Source: Euryodendron excelsum | Taxonomy: Eukaryota; Streptophyta; Magnoliopsida; Ericales; Pentaphylacaceae | DNA: 64,000 bases | Assembly: GCA_033060915.1 (NCBI GenBank) | Contig: CM065394.1 | Location: 9,463,501 to 9,527,500, forward strand | Direction of reading: 5' to 3' | Part shown: positions 10,477 to 21,498 of the stretch, piece by piece | How the letters are laid out: each line of letters opens with the position of its first letter | Position numbering within the stretch: the first letter of the stretch is position 1 | Made by a program: the position numbers and the translations under genes | Notes under the pieces: model-generated | The model's database searches: none | Told to the model about the DNA's origin: nothing | What the model saw: the letters and a program-made list of their open reading frames with translations, nothing else

Positions 10477-13400
10477 CAGAGCCTCTTCCAGAGTGAAAGA
10501 GGTCCGCAAACTCAGTCTAAAAAACCCTAATTTTCGATACACAAAGCTCGTACACTCCCAAAACCCTATCTTCCCTAGGTTCTCCAAACCCTAGCCACCA
10601 TGCACAAACCCTAGCCTTATATACACTCATACACACCGCTATACGCTTATACACTAGCCTCCAACTCTCCATTGAAGACTTGGATCGCTGCAACTACGAA
10701 GATTTGAAGACTGAAGACGAGCCCTCGAAGATCAAGACCGAAGTGAAGCAAAGACCAAAGAAAAGCAAGAAAAGCAAGGCGCGCAAAGCCAAGCAAAATA
10801 AAGAAGATACAAGGTAGGCTTCTTATTTAAATTCCCGCACTTTCCCCCTCTCTCTTCTCTCTCCTAACCCACTTGGGTTTTCTTTATTTTAATCCCCCAT
10901 CTATTTCTCCCCCTTTTTTTGCATGCTTGAAATAAGGGGACTCCCGGTCCATGTGTAGGATTAAACTATTAAGGGTCACTATGTCGAGGGCTTTCTTTTA
11001 ATCTAACCGAAGACCACGTGGGTTTGGCCCCCTTGATTATATGGTGAAGCCTTGACCTTGTATGTTCACGACCCCAATTTGCATTGCGCATATCGTTATC
11101 TTGTATTCTTCCAAAAATCGTTTCCAAACTCGTTTTCAAAGCTTGCATTAAACTTGTTTTCAAAATTGCATCAAAATCTCTTTTTTCAAAATTTGTTTTC
11201 AAAATCACAATCCTAGGGTGATTCTAGCCTTTGCGTGGTTAGGGTTGCTTTAGGAAAGTCTTACATTTAAAGAAGACCAATATGGTCTATATTTTCAACT
11301 CTTTGTTTTCAAAAACACTTTCCTAAAGTGGTTCTAGCCTTCTTATGGTTAGAATCACTTTAGGAAAGTGCGACATTTTTATACCTTCTAAATACTCTCT
11401 TTTCAAAAGTCTCTTTTCCTAAAAATCTCTTTTTCAACATACTTTCCTAAAACTCTCCTTTCCAAAGTTGTTTTCAAAAACTCTCTTCAAAAATCTATTT
11501 TTCAAAACTCCCTTTTTCAACTCCTTTCCAAAATTCTCTTCCCAAAATCCACTTTCTAAAAAAACGCTCCCTAAAAATCTTTCCAAAAACTCTCTCCAAT
11601 AATCTTCTACCAAAAATCTTTCTAAAAACTCTCTTCCCAAAATCTTCCTTCAAGAAACTCCCCTCTAGGATTTTCCTTCTAAAAACTTATTTCCAAAAAT
11701 ACACTTTCCAAAAACTCATTTTTTTTAAAATTTCTTTCAAAAAACTCTATCTTCGAATTCATCCTCTCTAAGATTTTCCTTCTAAAATCTTCGTTTTCAA
11801 AAACGCAATTTTCAAAAATCCCTTTTCTTGATGCCCAAGTCAAGCCTTAGAGCTAACAATTAGGAAACCGTAATTTTCTTTTCAAAAACATGGGTTTCAA
11901 ACTTGCCTTAAAACCTAGGTTCCCAAAACCTCCTATTTTCTATGTCAAAGCTATACACTTCCAAATCTAAGGTTTCTAGAAACTTCCCTTTCCAAATCCA
12001 TGCCAAATCCAATCTTCCCGTTTAGGAAACTAGTTCCAATCCTCCGTTTTTTAAAACAAAATCAAATCTTCCCTTTTAAAAACAAATTCTAATCCCTTGT
12101 TTTAGGAAATAGGAATCTTAACCCTTCCTCATATAAATCTTTCCTAATTCACCTCTTTCCTAATCTTCTACTTTCCTAAATCATAAGTTTTCAAAACTTA
12201 AACATAAGAATATTTCCTAAATTTTAAAACTCAACTTCCACATCTTTCCTAATTCAACCTTTTCCTAATTCTATCTATTTCCAAATCATAATTTTTCAAA
12301 TCTAAGTTTTCAAATCTTTCCTAAACTCAACCTTTCCTAATCTTAAGATTTTCTAAAACTAAAACTCTAAAACTTTCTAAATCTTAAACTTTCTAAATTT
12401 CAAATCTTTCTAAATCCAAAGCTTTCTAAACTCCAAATTTTCTTAATTCAATGCCTTCGTAAGTTGAAATTTTCCTAATTCAAACCTTTTCTAAATCTTT
12501 CCTAATTTAAAATCTTTCTAAAAGTCTAAGCTTTCCAAATTCAAAACTTTCATAACTTGAAACTTTCCAAATTCTAAACTTTTCTTAAACTAAATTTTTC
12601 CTAATTCAAAACATTTATAAATTCAACACTTTCCTATTTTGAAACCTTTCTTAAAGTAAAACTTTCTTAATTCAAAATTTTCCTAAGTTGAAATTTTCCT
12701 AAATCAACATATTTCCTAATTCCAAGTTTCCTAATCTTCCAAGTCCAATATTCAAGTCAATTCTTTTCTAAAATTTTTCCAAGTCAAATCCAATCTTTCT
12801 TTTCTAAGTTCCTAAGTCTAGGTTTCCTAAAACCAAGTCTTGCAAAATCAATCTTTTCAAATCTTCCAATCAAAGTTCAAATTTCCCTACTCTTCCAATT
12901 CCAATCCAATTTCCAATTTCAGCTCTTTTCCAAATCAACTCTTCTATTTTCTATCGGACTCTTGTCTGAACTATGACTGACCTGATTCCTCCAAAAGGAT
13001 ACGTAGGCAACCCTCATGGGTGCAGTTACCACATTTTTCAAATTTCAAATTCCACAACATTTTTCAAATTTCTAATTTCACAACCTTTTTCGAATCTCAA
13101 ATTTCATAACTGCTTTCCAATTTTCTATTTTGTGTTCTATTTCCAATTTCCATAAAATCTCTTTTCAAATCTCAATTTTCAATTTCTAAAACTTTCCAAT
13201 TTCAAATCTATCTTTTCAAATCAAATCAATTTCTTTCCAAATCTATTTTTCAATTCTCTTTTCTTGCACTTGCATATCATGCATCATATCTTTTTAAACA
13301 TTCTTTTTTAAAGTGGATTGGATTGGTCAATAGTTAGCTGAAGACTCTCATAGGTAAATTTAGGGTAGATTGACATGTAGGTACCGAAAGGGCGGGGCTA

Positions 13401-13813
13401 GGTGATGGCTTAGTGCGTCTTCCCTATACATAACCAACCTTCGAACCTAGATCACTGTTTTTGAAAGGCCAAAAACGGAGTTATTTTCTAAAAAGGGCTA
13501 AATGTTTTCCAAAGATTGCTAAACAACCTGTTTTCTTAAAAACTCTCTCTTGAGGAGATATTTTCAAAATGGTTTTTTCAAAAACCCTAAGTGTAGTCTT
13601 CGGATTATTCTTAGTTTTTAGGTGACCTTACTCACCTTAATCAAGTTAGGTGGCGACTCCAAACTTTTTGTAGAAGCCCTTTATTCAAACCAATTGTCAA
13701 TTCAAACCTAATCACACTCATTCTTCTGGGAGGGTGAGTTCTAACGAGAGAGTACAACATTTTTTCCGCTCGTGTGAGTATTCTTCGGGTGCGAAAAATC
13801 TGGGCACGACAGC

Positions 13814-13831
13814 TGGCGACTCCACTGGAGA
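13814..13831 (+). other. Primer-binding site of element A
   Basis: TGGCGACTCCACTGGAGA starts two bases after the LTR end. It is complementary to the CCA-ending 3' end of a tRNA. Element C has TGGCGACTCCGCTGGGGA at the same place. This type of PBS is, from memory, that of Ogre/Tat elements, which use tRNA-Arg; the tRNA itself is not in this window. Confidence 0.8.
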
Positions 13832-15298
13832 CACTTAGAGGGTTTGGCTGTAGTCATGTCTCTTTACCCTTCTCCCATATAGAGTCTTCAATTAACTTGG
13901 TTGAATCCTATTCACTTTAAATTTTCAAAACCAAAATTTTAAAATTATTTAAAAAAAAAAAATGCATTTATTCATATTATCTTGTATTATGTTTGTCATC
14001 CACATACTTACACTTGCATCTTTATTTTGTAGGTACACATTTTGTTTAAATTTTATTAATTGCTATGCATAAATGTGATGAACAGGATGAATGAGAGTTG
14101 TTGGGCTTTTTCCTCCGCTTTTAAAAAATCACACACACACTGCATGTTCACTTGCATTCTGCATACTTGCATTATTATCCTGATGTGACCTTTCTAGTTA
14201 GAAAGGGGGAATGGTATATTAGTTGTGGGTAAGATACTATGTCAGTTTCTTCGCCTACGGCTTCTTGATGGTTCCCCTACTCGGATCACCAACCGATCAT
14301 GGCACCACCTCGAGGAGTGGGCCTAGGTTTGAAGATCCGGGGACCGAGCCTTTTTACGATGCATTAGTCAACCCTCAACCTCATACTCATATAAACACCA
14401 TGCATAGCTGAACCTCTGCCAGATTTAAGACACGAGCACTGTTTTCAAAACCACGGAGGAAAGGGCAACTGCTCTTACTTTCATTTATACCTGTCCATTC
14501 CTGCTGTTATACTGTTATACTGACTGTATTTATACTGTTATAATGCCTGTGTAACTGCTCACACATGCACGTTTACCTTGCTATTGCATTATCTCTCCTT
14601 ACACTCTTTGCATATCCATGTTTATACATTCAATATCCCATGTCAAGACAAGAGTTCAAAGTAACTCAAGTCACTGCATTCTCATGCATATGATTAACCC
14701 AATGAGAGTGACACCAAAGTCACTCTCCCTTGCATTAGACCTACCCAAACCCTAAGGGTTCCTACGTTAACCCTAAGGAATCATTGCATGCATTTTAAGT
14801 CATTCCATAAGAGGGGCCCCACTCCCTCTATGCTCACGGAGATAGGATTGTCAAGAAGACAAGGGGCAATTGATCAACAAGGTCTCTTAGCGACCTCCTC
14901 GACATCAAACCCAACGAAGGCGAATCCGAAGACTCAAGAGTAGTTTAGGTTTTTCCTTTGTAAAACTAGATAGGCGGAAGTCCAAAGGAAAATGTTCCCT
15001 CTTCCCCCTATTAAAATGTATTTCAATTCCTTTGTATCTTAAACTCAAAATATAATGTACTTCTTTACTTTTGTGAGAATGAATGCATGGATGGCTGAGG
15101 GTTCCCACTCAACAGTAAGGTACCTGCATACACGAGCAAACCCCCTATCTCTAAAAGTGAGCCAAATACATCATGCCTAGCTTCCCTCCTAAGAGAAGGG
15201 CACCTTAGAGCATGCATTTCATAAAGACTTGTCAAGATAAAATACTGACTCTTTTCTTTTGTTGGTTTTAGGTACCTCCCCTTGTTCCCCCTGTCATT
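13832..15298 (+). other. Untranslated leader of element A
   Basis: About 1.5 kb homologous to the D (1-1276) and C (40001-41539) leaders, including the block around 14210-14380 (GCCTACGGC, GGCACCACCTCGAGGAGTG). A pyrimidine-rich stretch ending TTGGTTTTAG at 15271 looks like a splice acceptor. I see no coding sequence. Confidence 0.6.
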
Positions 15299-16103
15299 GT
15301 GGCCAAAAGCTCAGAAACGCTCATGGAGTCACTCACACTCGACACCTTAACTCTACTACTAGCAGAAGCGACAAGGGTCAGACATAGGATGACTAAAATG
15401 GAAGGCATGCTTTCTTCACTCTTATCCCACGCAACCTATGAGCAAGCAGAGTCCTTGAAGGCCCAAACCTATGATGGACGAAAAAGGATGAAGAAGGAAG
15501 AGTATGACTATGCCACCACCAGTGCTTACCAATGACCTCCCCAGGCCGAGGGCCTTGCTCGGATGCCTTCCAAACCAACCCCTAAACAAACACATGGATT
15601 ATATAATCTCTCCTACGGATACCAACCCAACCCATTTGGCCCTGCCACTGAAAATTGTCCCATTTTGAAACATAGAACCTGAAGCCCTTTCAATTTCTGA
15701 ACCATCAACCCGGCTGTGACCTCACCAAAGCTCGATCCCTAATCATCGAAAACATTTGCAACACCTCCTCGGCCTAGGTGAACAAGTGGGAAAAAGCAAA
15801 CATTTACTAAACTCGCGTGCTCACAGACCACAGCCTATTTTGGTGTTAGCAGTTGGATATCTGAAGCCTATACCTGCCCGACCCCAGCCCAATCCTCTAC
15901 CTCATTACTTCAAATCTGCAGCAAGCTGTAAGTATCATTCGGGTAGCCAAGGTCATGACACTAAAGATTGTTTAACCCTCAAGCATAAGATTCAAGGCCT
16001 GATAGATAACAAGATCATTAGGGTACGATCAGCAAATCCTTCTCCGAACGGCCCTATAGACCCTCCATTAGACCGCACCGTCAACATCGTTACAAAGTTG
16101 TAA
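15299..16103 (+). pseudogene. gag: gag remnant of element A (capsid core deleted)
   Basis: The N-terminal part (about 15299-15532) encodes a helical segment (TRVRHRMTKMEGMLSSLL) and a charged stretch rich in K and E. A stop at 15533 and several frame changes follow. The C-terminal part (15756-16103, different frame) has the nucleocapsid-like motif CKYHSGSQGHDTKDC (C-x2-H-x5-H-x4-C) from 15927, then KHKIQGLIDN, as in C and D. The capsid core with YDGTGNP and ALQWFARLDL, clear in C and D, is absent, so this copy could not build particles. It ends at DRTVNIVTKL-stop, just where C continues into the acidic linker. Confidence 0.75.
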
Positions 16104-17156
16104 CAACAAGGTTTGTTTTGTTGCATGCCAAGAGATATATTACAAGGATAGGGAGGAAATGGAAGGCGACAATATGGAACCGAGTCATACTCGGTGTTCC
16201 TCAGGTGTGTACAATGGGGGATTCTTATTACCGAGTTTGGATAGCTCCTGGTCAATTTTCTTTACTGATTCATATGCAAGTTTGTCTTCAGGGGCCGGCA
16301 TTTTATCGGGGTTGCACCATAAGAATCCCCGTTGTCTTACCTTCTTTTCGAATGGTATCTACTTTCTACAGAAGGGGCATGGTATATCTTATGGTATGAT
16401 CCAACTTGAAGGGATGATAGCATGAGTTAACCACTCACCAAATGATTAGCTTTCTAGAGAAAAAGAGGATAAGGATGAGTGAGGATACTACACAAAGGCA
16501 GCACTTGCAAAACTCTGAAGCTAAGTGATGTGTGGCTAGTTTATCAAAGTGAAGATGAGCCATTTCTCACTTCCCCACATATAAATAAAAGAATAAATAA
16601 CTAAATAAATAAACAAATATGCTCATATTCCTTTCAATTAACCCCTAGAGCCTCGCAACAAACGAAGTTTTCTTTGTCAACCCCGATCCAAGACTGTCCT
16701 CCCCACATTGGGGCAGACAATATTTGAGAACTCTAGGAATGGTATCCATCCCCGCCATGCTAAGGCAACAATGAAAGCTCTATAGATCAAGCAATCTAAT
16801 TCAAAGTGAAGAGAGGCCCTTATTTCATTTCCCATACGGTCAAGAGCAACCCTTTGCCAAACCTGTTGAGCCACTTATCCTTTCTTAACAAAACCCCAAC
16901 CTAGGAATCGCCGCCCACATTAGGTATATTGAACTACCAAAGAAAAGATCTAAGGAAAAAGGGTTAAAGAATTGTTTCATTTCATAAAAGAAAAGAAAAA
17001 GAAATAGAAAGAAAAAGCAAAGTAAAGGAGTTGCGTAGTGGCAAGAGGCCCAAAAAAAAAAAAAAACAATCTAATTGAAGGCCTGAAGAAGTCCACAATT
17101 GTGCCACAATAAGAATAAAAGAAAGTCATGTTCATCTCAAAAAGCATATAGAAAAG
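16104..17156 (+). other. Spacer of element A where pol would be expected
   Basis: The segment 16140-16620 still has traces shared with C 43730-44030 (for example GGGGCATGGT-TATCTTATGG, GAGTGAGGATAC). The rest is homologous to C up to 44550. No RT, RNase H, integrase or protease motif is visible in any frame, on either strand. Confidence 0.6.
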
Positions 17157-17435
17157 GTGAAAGAGAAGAGCCATTTTCACTATGAAAAGTATATAGCCAA
17201 AGCAAGAAGGAAATTTAAAGGTGATCCTAGGTTACAAAGGAATCCAGTAGAAACAATAGGTTCGAGCCTTTACCCTTTCTTACAAAACCCCAAAACCATG
17301 GCCTACATTACAACCCTACTAAAGTCCACTCTGATTGAAAATAGATTGCTTGATCTAAATGAGCTGAACACATTGCCAAAGCCAAGAAGAATGCTAGCCT
17401 TACTGAGAAAATGGTTAAGGTCGGTATGGATCTAA
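17157..17435 (+). CDS. Small conserved sense ORF of unknown function (element A)
   Basis: An open frame of 92 codons starting with GTG, basic at the N-terminus (KARRKFKGDPRLQRNP) and ending near SVWI. Elements B (36787-37065, minus) and C (44552-44809) have it open in the same place and in sense to the element, with the core KFKGDPRLQRNPVETIG identical in all three. There is no ATG and no family I recognise, and many differences between A and C change the amino acid. It may be a structured RNA segment or the tail of a lost pol ORF rather than a gene. Confidence 0.3.
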   Translation: MKEKSHFHYEKYIAKARRKFKGDPRLQRNPVETIGSSLYPFLQNPKTMAYITTLLKSTLIENRLLDLNELNTLPKPRRMLALLRKWLRSVWI

Positions 17436-18115
17436 ACCCTGCTGAAAACAACATCGATTTTGGGCCTATATATATCCTGTTGTTTCAAAAACCCCATAAC
17501 CTAGCCTACATTATGGTCCTAGGTAAAGCCTCCTCAGATTGAAAGGACTGGCCGCTTATTGCTTTGTTGAAGGTTGGGTAAGCTGTTGCTAAAACCCCGA
17601 GAGTTGAGAGTTCCAGCCTAATAACCATATACACTAACCCTAAAATAGGGACTCAAAGGCGGTCAAAAAGGTTGAGAAAGGTTTGAAGTGCTATCATCCA
17701 ATCAAGATAGGCTTGAGCTAGAGGAGAGGCTAGACTCCCGAAAAGGAAGGAGTTATCATTCCAAAGACTACAAGTTCAATAGCACCCCGTGTCATTCTAT
17801 TAACGTATTTCTAACATGTGCATACATTTTAAAATAAAATAAAAAGCATGGAACTTGCACATATAGGATATAAATTCCTGTAAAAATAGAAGTCACCAAC
17901 ATTAACTCATATAATAGATACATAATATCATCATCCATCACATGCATCTAATCATATACTTTGCTGAAAAAGATCATAAATGTCTTTGTCTATCCATGTA
18001 TCTGAATACCATAAATATCCGTTTTTGTACAAAATATCAAAATAAAACTGTCTAACATAAATACATCTCAGGAATAGGGGCAAAAGAAGATCGGAGCCTC
18101 AACAAGAGGCATCTG
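17436..18115 (+). other. Spacer between small ORF and PMD gene (element A)
   Basis: AT-rich, homologous to C 44810-45533 and, reversed, to B 36105-36786. It includes the 3' flank of the antisense PMD gene. Nothing coding is seen. Confidence 0.5.
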
Positions 18116-19972
18116 TCATAGGTCAAAGTCGATGTCATTTGGATTGAAATCCCTGAAACCTGGCATCGGAGGAGGCGGATAACTACTCGAAGCACTGCCA
18201 TCCTGCAAGGAAGATAGAATCGAAATTAGCCGTATAAAAGCAGAACTAAACAACAGCAGAATGAACAGAAGAAGCAGAGAAAGAACAACATACCCCCCCC
18301 CCCCCCCCCACCGCCCAGCTGAGATAATCGAGCCCGTTAGGGAAGCTACCTCTGCTTGGTACTGATCCCGTTCCATCGGGTACTGATCTCTCTAGTCTTT
18401 CACAGCAGTAAACTCAGCCTGGGGCACATATCCTCCGGCTCGGCACCATAAGTCAACCAACTCCTGGCCAATAGTGTACCTGCCGACTACTACCTCAAAC
18501 CGGTGAAGGCCCCAACAGAATGAGTCCCAAAGTGTGCAACGTAATCTGTAACTGGGGGAAGTAGGAACTCGGCACCCGGCTGACGCTCCTGATAGGGGAT
18601 AGGCACTCCCGCCACCAAGGCTCCAAACATATACTCTGGCGGAGCTCCTGCTGATCGGAACTCCTCATGAAACTACAACCAGTATCGCTCTCCAAGACAG
18701 GCCTCCCAAGTGTCATCACTGAGAAAAGTAGCTCTCGACAGGGACAACGGAACTAAATACTGGACTGTCTCATAATGAACTGATCCAATGAAGGGCCGCC
18801 GAGTCACATCCCTCGCCTCAATTAGCTCCAGGTTAGCCTGGAGCGTCACAAAATCAGTAATCTCCGATCGTTGGGCTACCCGGTCACGAGCCCACCTCAA
18901 AGCACGAGGATAGAGGTCATCCTCAACGACTGTAGGGCGACGAACAGGAAGGTACTCATAGCTCCACTAGACGAGGAAAGGCCAAAAACTAGTCATACTG
19001 CCCCAACGGGAAGAAGTTCGGACCCGCATCGACCGAAGGAAGCAGCCAAAGGAAAAGGACCCCCAGTCCAACTCAGATAAAGCTCGAAGATCAGCTACTG
19101 TACTCACTGACCGACATGGCACGAGCGACTTGTTGTTGTTGCAAAAGTAGCTAAAAATGATGTACAAAACAAGTCGCCGCCTCACAATATCCCGCCCAGC
19201 AGGCGATGGCTCAGTAGCAAAGGTACGGTCATCCTAACTGATCCAATAGACTTGGAAGGCAGAACGCTCAGGAGGAAGCAAGTCCAACATCAAACAGGTC
19301 TCGTCCCTACTGACTAACTACAAGGTGATCCACCGGCCAGCAAAGGAAAGCCCTGTGATGATCGCCCAGTCCAAGGGAGTGGGGCCTAACTCAAACCAAC
19401 AAAATGGAAGGTCTCGATCTCCCCGAACCACCTCTCAACAAGTGCCAGTACCAAATGTCGGTTCAGGCGGTTAGCTTGTAATTCCATGAAGGAGCCGAAT
19501 CCGATCTCCGCCAAGAAGGCACGATATGACAGGGTAGCCCACTGCATAGTCACAAAGACCTGATGAACAGCTCTCTGAAAGCTGTATGTACCCGCAGAGG
19601 GGACAGATGTTGTTTGGAGTATACACTAGGGTGATAAGCCAAATCCCCAAGTGGTGGAACATCCGGTACCTGCAGATCTCCCAAGTCGGCATCCGTTTGC
19701 CTGTGCCTGGAGGAGGCTCTCCCATAGCCAGTGACCTGGTCACCCAGACCCAGTACCTCCTCCTCCCTACCGATCTCCTCTACAAAGGCCTACTCAACCG
19801 GAGGAAAAGGGTCGACAGGTGGCCTACTCCCCCGACCATTCTAACTAGACGTTGCCTGCCCAGTAGACCGTCGGCTGCCCCTAGACCGACTAGAGCCGCT
19901 AGTGGAATCTGTCCGAGCCGCCTTCCCTGAGCGGCATCTCCTCTTAGAGTCGTCAACACCCGCATCTGCCAT
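18116..19972 (-). pseudogene. Antisense plant mobile domain (PMD) protein, element A copy
   Basis: Opposite in direction to the element. It begins MADAGVDDSKRR, a basic Ser/Arg-rich N-terminus, followed by a plant mobile domain (aminotransferase-like family, as in MAIN/MAIL proteins). Recognisable blocks are RLVLYIIFSYFCNNNK, ALSELDWGSFSFG, RALRWARDRVAQ and ARDVTRRPFIGSVHYE. A coiled-coil-like RDQYPMERDQYQAEVASL and an acidic proline-rich tail (PPPPMPGF, DIDFDL) end it. It carries stops (for example TAG after TGQATSS where B has CAG) and frameshifts. A run of 17 C (18293-18309) sits at the edge of a possible 3' intron. Function inside the element is unknown; PMD proteins in plants act in silencing and development. 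Confidence 0.8.
18293..18309. repeat. Poly-C run (17) inside the antisense PMD gene
   Basis: Seventeen C on the plus strand, i.e. G on the coding strand, directly before the GTATGT-like donor. C has 13 at 45709-45721; B has only 5 G at 35926-35930. The length difference is typical of replication slippage. Confidence 0.8.
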
Positions 19973-20857
19973 CTTGAAAAGGTAAGCCAAGGTGAGAAGT
20001 GTTAATATATCGAGCAGGCAGTTGACATAATAAAGTAAAATGAAATAAACAACTAACACAAACAAAACAAATAAAATATTTTGAATGATAAGTCAAAACA
20101 AATTTCCTACGCACAGCTTTTGATTTTCTAACTCCAAATCGTATCTCAAGGGTTTTCTGTCTTTTTCCTTTAAAAAGATTTTATTTCTAAAAACCTTTTC
20201 TAACTCTTTCCCTAATTTCTAAAATTTCGGCGAAGTTTTGTTTAAAAATGGTCCCTACAACACCCACAACATTAACACAAAACGTGCACTTCACATTGTT
20301 ACAATCACATAACATCAGCAACCGTGCACACTTTTTTAATTTTTCAAAATTTTCAAAACACATGTTTTATTTTTTCAATAAATCAGTGGTTTTAAAAAAT
20401 GCCTTAAAATTCTTCAAAATTATTTCAAATATTTTTCAAAAATATTCCTACATTTTTTGAATTTTAAACTCTAAGGAATTTCATCAATTTCTTGAGTTTT
20501 CTCATTTTCCCAAATTGTTTTAAGTATTTTCCAATTTTTTAAAAAATAAAAAATTCACTGAGTTTTCAAAAAATCACGAAACTTCATACGGTTGATAAAC
20601 GAATTTTTTTAAGGCATATGGCATAAAAATCTAGCCGGAAAACCGAATGCCCAAGCATGAAGGAACAATCCCCTATTCCTGCAGAAAACTCCCTTCACAT
20701 ACTCACATAAAATCACTCAAATTCAATCAAACAAGCACTAAAATACAAAAGTAACATCACCATAGTGTTCAAAACATATCAAAACATCAATTTCTACTAT
20801 CCACATGATTCAAACAAAATTCTACACATCAAAATTAACAAAAATTTGAAAACTCAC
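19973..20857 (-). other. Probable leader intron of the PMD gene (element A)
   Basis: The minus-strand donor GTGAGT (ACTCAC at 20852-20857) follows a short exon; the intron ends in a pyrimidine-rich stretch at the PMD start. In B and C the acceptor reads TTTCAG|G and TTTTAG|G before the ATG. Here it is TTTCAA|G, so the original AG is mutated. Length is 885 bp, against 845 in C and 1166 in B. Inferred from conserved splice signals, not from transcripts. Confidence 0.5.
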
Positions 20858-21049
20858 TTTTTTTGAGTTTTCCGGCGAAATCTTCTCTTCCGACGATGTG
20901 GTCTCCTTCCAACAAACACCCGTGGTCTCCAATAAGTGCCCCTTCAAGGTTCAAGTCGGTTTCCCTACAAACACTCTCAATCTTTCACAAACTCTTCAAA
21001 ATACCGCAACTGTTCGAACCATAAAATTTTCTAGTTTTGTTCCCAAGCC

Positions 21050-21113
21050 TGGCGCCACTAGCAGAGGCGCCACATATTTTCTGCCAAAGGCGCCACTGCC
21101 AATGGCGCCAGCC
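21050..21113 (-). repeat. GGCGCC palindromes upstream of the PMD gene (element A)
   Basis: GGCGCCACTAGCAGAGGCGCC plus a second copy GGCGCCACTGCCAATGGCGCC, the same dyad type that precedes the LTR TATA box. Also found in B (32839-32900) and C (48438-48499). Confidence 0.75.
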
Positions 21114-21280
21114 TCCAAGTCTGGGCAGCTTTGCCCCTTTTTCCCACCAAAACTCTTTTTTGAGGGCCGTTCGGGCCTAACACCCATTTCCAAACCCCCG
21201 TTTTCCAATCCGTCCCTCCGACCACCTCACGGTCAACATGGGGCTCTTACTTTATTGTTTTCTATCTTTGACAAGCAAAG

Positions 21281-21299
21281 ACAGAAAAAGAGGGGCAGC
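21281..21299 (+). other. Polypurine tract of element A
   Basis: Purine-rich ACAGAAAAAGAGGGGCAGC directly before the 3' LTR. The counterparts lie before the C 3' LTR (48655-48675) and, reversed, at 32638 in B. It would prime plus-strand DNA synthesis. Confidence 0.75.
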
Positions 21300-21498
21300 T
21301 ATAAGCACCCTATTTTTGACGGCTCGGCGGTCTCCACTCTGTCCAGACTTGTGTTCAAGTCATTGGGGCATATTTTCATCCAAATTAACTTTCTAAGTCT
21401 TATCTCGTCAATTCATAGCTTCGCGGGCCCCACCAGGCCCAAAAAGAGGCAAAATGACCCAAATGCCCTTGGGGGCATCATTCGTTCTAATTCCAAAT

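Larger units (their letters stand above)
8390..13811 (+). repeat. 5' LTR of element A, main part
   Basis: 5422 bp; with 2921-2948 it makes a 5450 bp LTR. It ends GGGCACGACA directly before the PBS. Internal order: minisatellite (8561-9215), 157-bp-type units (about 9780-10110), palindromes (10355-10452), TATAAATA (10469), possible leader donor AAG|GTAGGC (10811-10816), pyrimidine-rich TTTCCTAA tract (about 11150-13320), and conserved terminal 450 bp. A 30-bp tandem duplication (about 9822-9881) is present here but not in the 3' LTR, so it arose after insertion. Confidence 0.9.
20858..21299 (-). promoter_or_regulatory. Upstream exon and presumed promoter side of the antisense PMD gene (element A)
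   Basis: On the minus strand this holds the leader exon ending before the donor at 20857 and, about 200 bp further upstream, the GGCGCC palindromes (21050-21113). The first exon can be read in frame into the PMD ATG (EEKISPEN then KK). The right end carries the element's PPT. The promoter role is inference. Confidence 0.4.

Noticed and set aside
16104..18115. Search for reverse transcriptase, RNase H, integrase and protease between gag and PMD gene (A, and C 43506-45533)
   Set aside because: No YVDD/FLDD-type, HHCC or D-S/T-G context seen in any frame; the spacer is too short for pol.
19586..19930. Plus-strand frame of 114 codons opposite the PMD gene (also 47021-47419)
   Set aside because: Shadow of the antisense PMD reading frame; no independent domain.
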